Below are positions 21,312 to 32,100 of a DNA stretch of 64,000 nucleotides, piece after piece. The notes below the pieces were generated by a model, which was given only the letters and a program-made list of their open reading frames with translations, was not told where the DNA came from and searched no databases. Position numbers and translations under genes: made by a program. The stretch's first letter is position 1; every line of letters begins with the position of its first letter. The stretch is from contig CP103036.1 in NCBI GenBank assembly GCA_024752435.1, positions 62,001-126,000 on the forward strand, written 5' to 3'. Origin of the DNA: Allantophomopsis cytisporea. Lineage: Eukaryota > Ascomycota > Leotiomycetes > Phacidiales > Phacidiaceae.

Positions 21312-22468
21312 TAGAATACTAATGTGGAAATAGACGTCAGCCAATCTATGGAAGCCTGAGGGCGGACAAACACGGTTATAGAGGATACTTCGCGCATTGT
21401 GAAGGAACTATCACAAAAGTTTTGAGTAGTTAGATGTTCAGCAATCAAAAATCTTTGTGTGTTCAGTCAACTCTGCATCCCTAATATTTTGGCCAACTTT
21501 AAACAAGCTGCTGGGGAGTTCGCGACAGAGAAGGTGAACTTGAAGAAAGCTCTTGCTTCCAAAGTACTAGTCTTGAACTAGAGTGCTGATGGAAGGTTAA
21601 GAATTAGTTGCTTTTCTCGTTAATAAAGTATGCTGCCTTTTGATGGCTTTCCCTTGTGAGCCTTAGATCCCCATGTTTTGACCGAAATACTCACATCAAG
21701 TGGTGTCCGAATCTCCCATATAACCTTTCCTAACATCGAAGTTTGGTTTAACTTTCTGTTAAAGAGTCCCTCAAAGTTTAATACAAGATAATAATGAAAA
21801 TGACAATAGTCTGACTTCTCGAATCGTAAATTCCAATATTAATTTGATAACTCGGAATGGCCTTGATAGAGAGGTAGTTCCTAGAATACTATGGGTGGTA
21901 CATTACTCCTATAGCTCTAATATTAGAGTGAAACCTGGTGCCTATTTCAATCTGGTGGCGTTGTAGAAAGAGTGCGTCTTTAGGGCGGCCGGATGCATGA
22001 ATTTATGCCAGTATAGGCATTTCTCGACCTCAAGGAGCCATAACCTAGATTTGTAAATATACTTTGAGTAAAAGTCCCGATCGTTCCAACAGTAATGAGT
22101 ACACAATTTCCGAGGTAGATAACACACGAATATGATATAGTCAAAATACCTCCTCGCATGCTGTTGGATACGACTAATCGAGTTCTAGAACCTTCTTTTA
22201 TATCCCGGCCTATTGATGTTTTGAACTTGTCACTTCCTGGCCGAAGCAGCGTAGCAATTGTCCGTCCATCTCACATCATCAGACAGAAGAGCCCTGCCGA
22301 TTCAACACTCCTTCGCACCAGCTCTCCTATATCCTTCTCATGAGACCTTTCAGTTGGCAGGTAGATCACAGCTACTGACACCCTCCGCCGCGCAAATCCA
22401 GGTCGTTTAGGGAGACAAATTTGTAGTTGTATATATCATTCGAAACTGATTTGGTGTGAGAAACTAAG
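21312..22468. other. Intergenic region
   Basis: AT-rich sequence between the AAA ATPase and the IFI6-like gene. Several frames of about 60 codons (e.g. 22158-22343, plus) have no recognisable content. Confidence 0.45.
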
Positions 22469-22906
22469 CTATAAACTTGCTCGGAGCTCAACCACTTCCT
22501 GTCCGATCTGTCTCCTCCAAGCTTTTAGGAACATCTCATTCAACTCCGGCACTGCTTCTTCGGCGAATGCGAAGCTGGCACCAGCAGATAAAGTAGCACC
22601 CGTCAGACCTGTAGCCACGATCCCACCGACAGCAGCACCACCCATTGTAGCACTCTGACACCAGGCAAACAGGCTGCCAGCTTCTACAAGACTTATACCT
22701 GCTTGCCATGCTGCAGATGTAGAGCCAGCGACTGGACCTGTAGCTGCAAATCCTACTGCCTCGAGGACAGGCACTGCAATAAGAGAGGCAACTGAAGCAA
22801 CGCCACCTAGAACTTGGAAGGAAAATTGTACAGGATGTCTTGTAACTAAGCTGCCAGTGCAAATGCCTGAGTACGAATCGTTTTGTAGACGTGCTATCAG
22901 CGTCAT
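22469..22906 (-). CDS. IFI6/ISG12-like (Ifi-6-16 family) small membrane protein
   Basis: A single open frame of 145 residues from the ATG at 22906. After about 35 residues it is almost continuously hydrophobic and Gly/Ala-rich: FQVLGGVASVASLIAVPVLE, then EAVGFAATGPVAGSTSAAWQ, AGSLFAWCQSATMGGAAVGG and ATGLTGATLSAGASFAFAEE. This pattern (VxxxGFxxxGxxAGSxAAxxQ, then a second AGSxFAxxQSAxxGG) is that of the Ifi-6-16/ISG12 family (PF06140). In animals these are mitochondrial or ER membrane proteins linked to apoptosis and interferon response; fungal members are uncharacterised. Three membrane helices are likely. The start could instead lie in an upstream exon, because the first 30 residues look unlike the family. 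Confidence 0.7.
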   Translation of the reverse strand: MTLIARLQNDSYSGICTGSLVTRHPVQFSFQVLGGVASVASLIAVPVLEAVGFAATGPVAGSTSAAWQAGISLVEAGSLFAWCQSATMGGAAVGGIVATGLTGATLSAGASFAFAEEAVPELNEMFLKAWRRQIGQEVVELRASL

Positions 22907-23918
22907 TGGTATTTGATGACACGCATTCTACACGGATGCGACAGAGTGCTTTTTAAGGTGCCACCGATACCATCGTATATGTTGGGTATGAAGACATACG
23001 CAATACCAATGTTTGAAGACGAGTTTAAGAAAAAGACTGAGACCAGTGAAGGGCTGATGTGTGCACAGCTTATGAATCGAAGTACTGCGTAGAATGTATA
23101 CCCCGCGCTCATCCCAAAGCTTGCCGGATGGGAGATAGCATAAAACGGGAGTTTCTGGGGGAGACCTGGTTAGCTGGTGCATACACGTTTTCCCACGTTA
23201 GTCGTTACTGCGTATATCATAAACCAAGCGAAAAGCTCAACTCTTATTACGGTAAGGAACGTTGGGCTAGATACTTTATTTATATATCTACAGAACTCAG
23301 ATATAGGGTTGCCACTATCAATAGGTTAATGTAGGCATGTGCAGTCATTCTGGAGGCTGCCGTCGCGGTGTGGTCAGGCCCAGTAAGTCGTAGTGCAATG
23401 CAGACTAGGAAGTGAATGATGCCTTGCTTGCATTTGCTATACGCTGTGCCAATCACAAAAAAATTGTGAAGTATAATAGATTTTAAGAAGAGGGGTATGA
23501 AGGCAGATGACTTGCGCAGCATTCCCTTTGTTAGTCCAACTTAACATTCTGACCGTCTGGGTATTACGATGTCTTCGATGTCGTCGTTGAGTATATTACT
23601 TTATCACTGTCATGAGATATTGAGTAAAATGCCGCTAGTCGCGGCCAGGGTATGACAATTGAACTTAATTGATGGGAATGGGAGTAGGCCTATAAGATAG
23701 CGTACGACTCGAATTTGTGTTGCATTTGTAACTTCTCTTCACTGACAGGCCCCCCACCCTCCAGCCAAAGATATTTGTCTATCGAGGTCTCTAATATATA
23801 TATGGAAACTCCCTGCTTGATCTCCTCTCTCTCCCTTATATCTTGGTGCACTCATTATCAGCTCTCAAAGCCAAAAAAAATCCGCATATCCTACACAAGA
23901 CTCTATATTTTAAAAATC
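22907..23918. other. Intergenic, divergent promoters
   Basis: The region between the minus-strand IFI6-like gene and the plus-strand small acidic protein. Overlapping short frames on both strands have no supportable content. The stretch 23700-23918 is pyrimidine-rich and probably is the leader of the downstream gene. Confidence 0.45.
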
Positions 23919-24272
23919 ATGTCCTCCTCTCAAGGCCAAAGAATCCAAACGAATTGTAAAATCATTTGGGGTGATTGGGACTACGAGCTTGACGTCGAGA
24001 CCGACGACTTTGTGGAGTACTCATGTATTGTCAGGAAAGACTTTGGGACACACTATGGACCCCTATTGATGATGACGGGACTATGTCGCTCAGAAAAGCA
24101 AGCTTGGGAAGAGCTAGAGAGGAAGCTAGATTTATGGGCTAGGCAAGTACAAAGCGGACAGCCTATGACGAAGACTGAGATATCAGAGATATTCGGGGGA
24201 CCGCATGGGCGCAATACGGCTGTTATAAAGAGCTTTCTTGATGAGATGGAGAGAAGAGGGATTGATACGTGA
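23919..24272 (+). CDS. Small hypothetical protein, 117 aa
   Basis: The ATG at 23919 (MSSSQGQRIQTNCKII) is preferred over the frame opening at 23715, whose first 68 codons look like translated pyrimidine-rich leader. The protein is compact and acidic with a Trp/Tyr-rich N-terminal half (WGDWDYELDVETDDFVEYSC) and a helical C-terminal half (SEKQAWEELERKLDLWARQVQSG, written in part). It has no signal peptide or membrane segment. It looks like one of the small conserved hypothetical proteins common in ascomycetes, but I cannot name a family. Confidence 0.6.
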   Translation: MSSSQGQRIQTNCKIIWGDWDYELDVETDDFVEYSCIVRKDFGTHYGPLLMMTGLCRSEKQAWEELERKLDLWARQVQSGQPMTKTEISEIFGGPHGRNTAVIKSFLDEMERRGIDT

Positions 24273-24918
24273 AGAGGGACTGGGGACTGGCATTTCATAC
24301 TACATATCAAGGTCGTCTTTTTCTCGTTTGATTATGCTGCTTCAACAGGGTCAGACGAAGTGAGGTGGTACAATACTTCAAATAACGAAAGAAGATTAAT
24401 ATTCATCAAATCTTCTTAATTTGTTCTCAAATCTTGATACCGTCTACGTCTTGCGATCTTTACTTTAAGTTAAGAGGCAATCATGCTCATAAAACGGTTC
24501 ATACACAGTTTGACTTTTCGAGACTCATAGTTGTGAAACCTGCGTAGATACAGTGATGATATTGGGCTCAGATAGAGTAATCAAACTTGAAATTGAGTAA
24601 GGTTGATTTTTTTCAATGACAAGATACCTTTCCGAAATTTCATTATTTCGTTTGAGAGAGCAAAGTAAAGAAAGGCCGTTTTGGTATGAAGATCCGGTTT
24701 TAGCGTTAGGATAGACAATCTTGATATCATGTAGCTATGGAAGGCACGTGTATTGCAAATAACCCCCCCTTCCTGTAAGCCAAGAAAAGAGTGAAGGATA
24801 TCCTTAAAATCTCAAAGTGCTTCCTACAATTTTGACCGCTGATTTTTCTGGAGCTTGGACTGCATGTATCTTAGGATTCATTACTGGTACACCAATCTGC
24901 ATGATGTGAGATAATCTT
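24273..24918. other. Intergenic region
   Basis: Non-coding AT-rich sequence containing a C-run near 24765. No gene or element is recognised. Confidence 0.45.
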
Positions 24919-25665
24919 CTATGCAAAATTTGGACTACTTTCAGGAATGAGTTCTTTGAAAAGGAATGGGCTTATGTAGGGCATTAGTCTCTTCTCGTCT
25001 GTAGCAAGATCCGGATTTCTTGACACCACGTCGACTTCGGCTACAATACGGTTGAGCATGTAACGACAATGAATTCTTGCGGTCTCGAGCCCTTCTATAG
25101 AGGCTGGGCACGTTTTCTGGATTCTCAAAGGTGCCATTACCTGAGAGAGAGTATCATCGATAGACAGGCTCCGCAAAGAAACCACGCCATCTTCCTCACT
25201 CTCCTTTGATTTCTCAGTTGTAGTCTTTGTCTCTCCTGGGACTGAAGATTTCTGTGCCTCAGTGACATCACAAGCGGCAGCTTCAGGGGGTCTCTTGAGG
25301 GTTTGTGCAGCTGAAGAGGCTTCAAAAGCAAGAATCTGAAGGTTCTTGGCTATTGTCTTAAAATCCAAATACGCTTCTTGCAGAACATTTGTATACACGC
25401 CTGCCTTCTCAAAGTACGGCAAGGTTATCTGTAAGGTACTTGCGTGGAAGCTTCATAAGGCTGTATACTTTGTGGGAATGGCATGCGTACGCAGCGGTAG
25501 ACTAGCAACAAGGTCGGGAAATTTCAGGGCTGCGGACTTCATAGTCTCGAATGTCCAGTCTTGATCAGCCACAAAAACTTCAGTAGCAAAAAAATATACG
25601 GAGTCTTCAACATGGGGGAAGTTCATTATGCGCAAGGATTGGGATGCTGACCGCCTCCACCCCAA
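24919..25665 (-). CDS. Hypothetical helical protein, structure uncertain
   Basis: Two open stretches lie in the same frame: 25665-25453 (MNFPHVEDSVYFFATEVFVAD... KFPDLVASLPLRTHAIPTKY) and 25422-24919 (ITLPYFEKAGVYTNVLQEAYLDF ... ESSPNFA). They are separated by one TGA at 25453-25455. Either this is a nonsense mutation, or a roughly 90-bp intron removes it (donor near GTCTAC or GTACGC, acceptor GGCAG at about 25400). The sequence cannot decide. A further 5' exon at 25909-25889 (MSEMNYF, GTAAGT donor) would splice in frame to 25665. The product is mostly helical with a Lys/Glu/Thr-rich linker. I do not recognise it. It is the first of three consecutive unknown minus-strand genes ending at 32673, which may or may not be functionally linked. 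Confidence 0.5.
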
Positions 25666-27034
25666 CTATCATCGACAGACAGTCATTATAGCTATAAAGT
25701 TATGAAATTGCCTATTACAGTTACTGATTTTTGACCCGACCGGTGATATTCAGCAATGCAATCACCACTCATTCGATCACCGCAGTAAGAGTAAACCTTG
25801 TAAAAGCCACTATAGAGTAACCTGATTACATACTCGATTTTGCAAAATTATGTGAATAGGTCATAAAATAGGTCAGTAGATTACTTACGAAGTAATTCAT
25901 TTCACTCATGCTATCGCTTCCTAAAATCCACAAGATCTCTTCTTTCTGGACATAGTACACATGGCGTTCAAAAACTTGCCCAATGTAGTATCTTGATCTT
26001 CACTGATTACCTGGAGAACTGCTGCGGATATGCCTTGCCTCGAACTCTTTTTGAATAAACCACTTCTTTTCTTCTGACTGTGCGTCGCAGTAGGGAGAGT
26101 ACACTCAGCTATAACTTGCCATTGGTCGTCTAACTTGCCGGAGTTATGTGTGCGAGGGCCAGGATATGTCCCGCTTCAGTTCACTCGGTCAGGAGAGGGC
26201 AGGATTGTTGAGAGGTGGCTGAGCGACTTCTGCATTGGAGCGGCGCGGTGGATTGGGGTACTGCATTGATCGAAGAAACGTAGTGGTGCGATACATGCCT
26301 AATCCAATAATCAGTGAAGGTGAGAGCCATTCACTTTCACATACTGTCATCGAATTGAGTTCTATCTATTGACTACATATCTTAACAGACATTAACATGT
26401 TAACAGGCTTCTCAACATCCGTATGTGGAATAGTTCCGGTGGTAGCTGGATTAGCCGTAAAGACGTGAAGGACCGCAAAGTTGAGCTGTTTGTTTATTAT
26501 ATCACTACAACCAATGACAGTAGCAAATGACAGAAGATAGAGAAATTATTTACATCGGATTTGGGGAGCGTACTACCACATAGGAGGATAGTATGTGCAC
26601 ACGCCCGATTCGTCTTCCCATAGCTAGTAGGCTTATGAATTCTGGAGAGGTAGGAGAGTTTGAAGGCCCTTCTTCTGATATAGAAAAGTTAGAATATTGT
26701 TGATAGATATCTACTACTATTAAAACGTTTTATGCTATTTAAACTAGTCACATTGGGATTGTTTTGAAGACCTACTAACTCTTAGTTAAAGAGAACATAT
26801 AACGTATCGTTACATAGTAGAGAATAATCACAAACTAGTCTTAGGAAAGATTGCTAATGAGAGTGTCGCTACTAGTACAAACACAAGACCGTTCCTACTG
26901 TTATATCTCAAGATACGGATTAACATTCAGAATATATCAGTAGGTTTGTATTGTTATAGCGATTTCTCAGAGTTATATCAAGGCTACAAAAGTTTCATCT
27001 GACTACATCTTCGTTTTATGTCCACTACGATTCC
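25666..27034. other. Intergenic region, partly AT-rich
   Basis: A possible short 5' exon of the preceding gene lies at 25889-25909 (minus). The sequence TTGCCTCGAACTCTTTTTG at about 26034-26052 is also present inside the large gene near 28315-28333, perhaps by chance. The stretch 26650-27030 is very AT-rich 3' flank. No gene is seen. Confidence 0.45.
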
Positions 27035-30000
27035 TTACTCAAGTGCCTTTATCGCAGCTGAGGCCATACTCTCCAAGAACGCTCCTGTCTTCCCAGGCGT
27101 GTAGTCAAGGTCAAGCTTGAAATCTTTCGAAACAATCGTACCTGCCAGGTAAATCTTGAAAGGCTTCTGTTCTTCTTTCTTGGCAGTGAGTGTTCCACTC
27201 AGCCTAGCTTCTTGAATGTCACAAAGCGAGCCTGCAGTTTTAATCAGCTCACTAAGCGTCTCATAGACTGCTCCTTCGATTGTCTTGACGGCTTCGAGGC
27301 CCGCCTGTGCAGCCTTGAAGGCGATGTTATTGTTCTTGGCTATCTCCAGAGCACCCTCAGCAGCTGCAAGAGCAGTGCTCTCTACACTGGTCTTGAGCGT
27401 CTGTAATTGAATCTCCAACTTTTCGGCTTCCAGGCGCTGAGACTCTGTATATTGGGCATACAGATGCTGTGCGTTATCGACCATTTCCTTGGCTTCCCTT
27501 TCTGCTTCTTCGAATTCTCCCTTGAGTTGATGTTCGACAATAGATAGCAGTTTCCGGGCGTTATCAAGTTGATCGCGCGCTTGATTCACGGCGTTCGTAA
27601 CCATGGTTTTGATTGTGTCGAATGCTTCGTTAGCCCGATACCATGATTCTTTGAGCTCTTTGAAGAGCTGTGAGGTCATCACGGCTAGAGTAAGGCTCAG
27701 AGCAGTCTCGGCAATACTCAGCCCGGCTTTTGCTGCGCCAAAGGCGACACCAAGAGCAGCGATTTGAATTGTCTGAAACTAAATCAGCAATATTACATAC
27801 TAATAGAATGATCAGACCTACCAAATCTGGACCACGCCAGAAAGTCTTCCAGTCCAGGTGATCTAGCTGCCAAGCTAGATCATTCATGTCTCTTTCAATA
27901 GAGTTCACAGATTCTATATAAGTCAGCGCATGGAAGAAACTTTCTGGATGCTAGAACACTTGCCATTTGCTCGGTGGACATCATCGCGGGATCGTCGGAT
28001 GGAATCTTCGGCGTTACCGAATTCTGCCATGAAATCCTGTTTTTTGCGTTCTCGATCAGAGAGTGCATCATTCTCTCTGTTTCGACCATTTGCTTCTTCG
28101 GAATTCAAATTTGTCTCTTTCATCGTTACATCATTCTTCTTCTCGTCAAGTTTTCTGTCTCGTGCTAAACGAGCTTCCTGAACCTTGCCTGTCTCGTTAA
28201 TCTTTGCTTCGTTAATGCCTCCCTGCAGAGTAGCTTTATGGGCAGCAGTGGCTCTATCCAAGGCGGCAATCTGGGCGTCCAATGCGTCGTTCTTTTCTTT
28301 GTAAACCATGCGCGTTGCCTCGAACTCTTTTTGCGCAGCTTCGATATCTGCTTTGTACTGCGCTTCAGCGTTGGCCACTGCTTCTTGCGCCTGACTGAGC
28401 TTCAGCTGAGTACTCTCGTGAAAGGCTTTGAGAGCTTTCTGCATGGTCTCCGCTATCTCCTGAATAATCCTTTGCTCTATCTCCACGTTGATTGTCCAAT
28501 CCGCATTGGCAAGCTTCCTTGTCAAGCTTTGTTCTTCAGCCATACTGACCATCATGGCTTGCGCCTTGATTTTGATCAAATTGCTCCACTGGAGCTGGAA
28601 ATCAAAATAGAAAATTGGTGTTGGCATGAGTTGCATGTACACGTCAATAGACGCTCTGAGATCAAAAATCTCGATGTAGCCACTCAAGAAGAACTTTTGT
28701 TTTTGCATATTCATTTCCATCTCCAGGAGTGCGAAGGTAAGACCAGGCCTATCTGGCAGCGTAGCATTCCCACCGATCTTGAGAGCCCCAAGTTCGAAGG
28801 TTTGAATCCAAGCCGATAGATGAAAGCCGTCACTGGTGAGCGAACAATCCATGCCTGCCTCATGGTCGAAAACGACGATTCTGCCTTTGAACCGGAAACC
28901 CGGGGGGTAGTAGTCTCCTGCGAAGGTCACGCCGAGACTAGAATAGATCAAAACATCCTTGAACTCAAGAATATTCGCATCCATGGTGGGGATCTTCTCA
29001 TTCATAACAGCAGCAACAAGCTCTATGAGCTTATAATAGTTCATCGACGGCGCATTGACCTTTATTAGCATATCCTTGGGGTTCTCACAAACGTACAAAG
29101 CCATTTCATAAGCATTGTCAGGGTTGACCTCGCCGACGTAGAAGGATCCAAGAATACCAGCTCCCATAGGTAAGCCAGTTGCCGCCAGTTGAACCCAGTT
29201 AAAGGTAACACCTATGGCAAGCTTCGGTCCTGTTCAAAGATTCATGATCAGTTTTCGATTTAAATACAAACGAAAAAGGTTTTCGGTTCTTCACACTCAC
29301 CAATAGTGATTTGTTTGCTGAGGCCGAATGGATTGTTGATATGTCCCTTAAAGATTCTAAGGTCCGTTAGCACAGCAGAAAACTGGTTTCAGAAGCTGAG
29401 CTTACAATTCTCCAGCTATCTCTTTGGGATCTATTCTTGCTGTCAGCTGGAATTGCAGCCAGTCTTCGTGCCCGTTATTAATGCGGACTTGAAAGCTCCC
29501 CACAAAGCGCAGACCCAAACCGCCAACCTGTAATTCAAATCTGTCTGATCTAAAACGAGGTCCTATGTCGATCTAAGGATTTTCAAGTGTCAGTTATGCG
29601 ACATGAATGCAGGGTCTCGGCTTACCTTCAATGACTTCGGTAGAAAGATGGAGACGTCTGGCACTTTTGAGCCTTTTTGCCAGCCAATTGCAAGCTGCGT
29701 CGTATCGCCTTTTGCTGGCTCTTTGACCGCTCCGCCAGTCTTTACGTACGGGATCTGTTCCAGTGTCGCCCACAGATAGAATCCTTACGATGTATTAGCA
29801 ACTCATCTATCTAGTTAGTTGAGATGGTGGCATACCTTGCTTGATGACATAGCCATTAGAATTCAGGCTGCTTTTTGGGTTGTTTATACTCGAAGCAACG
29901 AGCGATACTGATTTCAATCTGACGTCAAGCTCTGAGTCCTCATCGATAGAGGATACTATGTCCCGTAAGGAGATGTCGGAATCCATACTGCCACAAATTA

Positions 30001-31716
30001 CCCAAAACCATTCCTTGTTTTGTTTTCCAACAGCGAGAGCTACTTGAATTTCAATTGGCTTTGATACCCCTTCATTTATGGTGATACGCCCGGTCACCTC
30101 AAGTCCACCATACCAGGTTTTTTGAGTTTCTGTTGAACTTTGCTTGTCTTTTGGCTGAGTAGACGATGCGTTTGCGGCGCTACCGATCATTAGAGTTAGC
30201 GATGCATCGTTGATGGTAATGTATCCGTCATCAACTACCCATTCATGTACATCAGCTCTAACAAGGATGCCAGCTGAGGTGATAGCAATTGTTGCTTCAG
30301 CCAGATGTCTCCCATTGACTGTCAGAGCACCGGTAAGCAGAAGCTTAGCCTTGGATATTCTGACTGTCAACTGTTCACATGTAATCTCGTGTTCAGAATG
30401 CTGCAGATCCTCGCCATGAATATCAGAAAAGAGCTTCTTAATATCGCTCCATGTAACTTTATCCAGCGTTCCTTCAAGATACGACGCGTCTACAAGTTCG
30501 GTTAACAATGGGTTCCCAATGTCTTATAGGATTAACAGACCTGGGTATTGTTTGTATATCACTCCTTTCAGACCCACAGTTCCACTGCTAGAAGTCGTCC
30601 ATTTTGCAGAGATACTCAAGGAGAGTGATTCATGGAGCTCTGCAGCTGTAGGTATAGATGCACCAAAAGAAGCTGTTTGTACACTCCCAGAGGTAGGTAC
30701 TAAAGCATTCATTTGAGACTTTAGTGCTGGTGAGGAACTTTCATCCTCGCGTTTAGCAGTCTTTGATAGTGGAATATTAACAGAAAACACGGCTTCGTCA
30801 AGCTATGCCAGATTGGTGAGCATAAACCGTTCACTAAATGAGAATATTTTCATACCGACAGAGACTCCATGCCTAAAGGATTTCGCCATTTCCCATCCCC
30901 GGGAATTCTCATTTCAAGTCGTAAGACTTCGTCATTGATGACAGCTTTATATTCAAGAAGGAGTGGACCAGTCAAACCTGGAATCATAACATGGAGATCA
31001 CCAAATATGGTGAAGCTGATATTTCGAGACTTCGCAGGTGCGGTAAATGACTGAATGTCGGCAGCCGTATTTGTCTTCCCTACATTGAGCTCAACGCCAA
31101 CTGACAGAATGGTGACCAGCTCAAGGACGGGTGGCATGGGTGTTCGCAGACCCATCAGAGAACCCGAAAGGGTCAAACCGTCAGCAATGTATGTGCCATC
31201 CGGCACCTGAGCAACACCAAGGTATGCCGATAATCGCAAAGTGGGTTTTGCTGCCTCGCCAAGGAACTCCCTGAAGACACGAAAGACCTCATCAAGAAGG
31301 TCATTGAATTCGACTTCTGTCCGTAGATATAGTCCAGCAGGCTGATCAAGTATGGGCTTGGACCACCATTCAATGGCTGATTTCCGGAAAGAGACCGACC
31401 CAAATGCCGAAGAGGAAAGGTTCGGAAACAATGAGCTGAGTGACACCGACTCGTCGACTTCATATTTCCAAAAGTCTCGCGTTTCTCCTGGAGGAACACG
31501 CACTCGTCTGCTGGTAACACCTGAGAAGACCGGGTCGGCCCAGAAACCATCCCAGCTGGTGAATTTTGGCGGTGATTGGTCATATAATTTGAGCTGGTCT
31601 TCTGTCAACTCGACGTTGCCAACCGACTGTTGGACATTAGTTGCAATATCTACAGCTGGTGGGGCTGGATTTCTATGCTGCGTCCCGCCAAAAACAGGGT
31701 CGTCCCAGAAGCTCAT
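27035..31716 (-). CDS. Very large beta-rich and coiled-coil protein of unknown family (~1417 aa)
   Basis: Nine exons on the minus strand: 31716-30856, 30802-30541, 30489-29836, 29783-29626, 29572-29406, 29356-29301, 29229-27964, 27913-27822 and 27772-27035. All phases match and give 1417 residues. The start at 31716 is MSFWDDPVFGG. The TAA at 30524-30526 lies inside the 51-bp intron 30490-30540 (GTCTGT donor). The intron at 27914-27963 is GC-AG (GCAAGT). Layout: an N-terminal pair of FWxDPVFxG motifs (residues 3-11 and about 53-60); about 900 residues of alternating hydrophobic beta-strand-like sequence (LELVTILSVGVELNVG, FTIFGDLHVMIPGLTGPLLLEY); a long coiled coil (about 970-1140); a hydrophobic Ala/Gly-rich stretch (TIQIAALGVAFGAAKAGLSI, about 1173 on); a second coiled coil; then a short beta-like C-terminus. 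There is no signal peptide. I do not recognise the family and infer no function. Codon and frame coherence over nine exons make it a real, intact gene. Confidence 0.85.
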
Positions 31717-32100
31717 TTTGTATAATCTCAAACAGAGTGATGAAGAGGATGCAGATAGGAATGGGAATCAATGGGGGAGATCGAGCAATTTATGGGATTT
31801 TCTTTCCTACTCTTTGCGAGGAGTGTCTCTATGCCCGCTCAAAGCTAGAAATCTTAACACGGAAACCCTCGCATTTGTGGCGTTTTGCCGTTACACCACA
31901 GAAGCGCCCTGATTTTACGAACTTGATAAGAGAAGAAATCTAATAATCATGCATTCACTATGGTATTATGCATGAGACTAGTCTGATAGCAATCGATTTG
32001 ACTATAGCTTTGCTATCTGTGGGCGCTTTTCAGGCTTGCGAAGAGTGGCAGATATTTCCTACGCTCAAAATACCCAACGTGCTAGCACCTTCCCCACAAC
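31717..32100. other. Intergenic, promoter of the large unknown gene
   Basis: 384 bp between two co-oriented unknown genes. It holds the upstream region of the large gene and the 3' flank of the 155-aa gene. Nothing else is recognised. Confidence 0.5.

Noticed and set aside
26034..28333. 19-bp exact match between the intergenic region (about 26034) and the giant gene (about 28315)
   Set aside because: Flanks do not align beyond the 19 bases; probably coincidence or a trivial fragment.
30524..30526. Premature TAA in the giant unknown gene
   Set aside because: A 51-bp intron (30490-30540) with GTCTGT donor and TAG acceptor removes it in phase, so the gene is probably intact.
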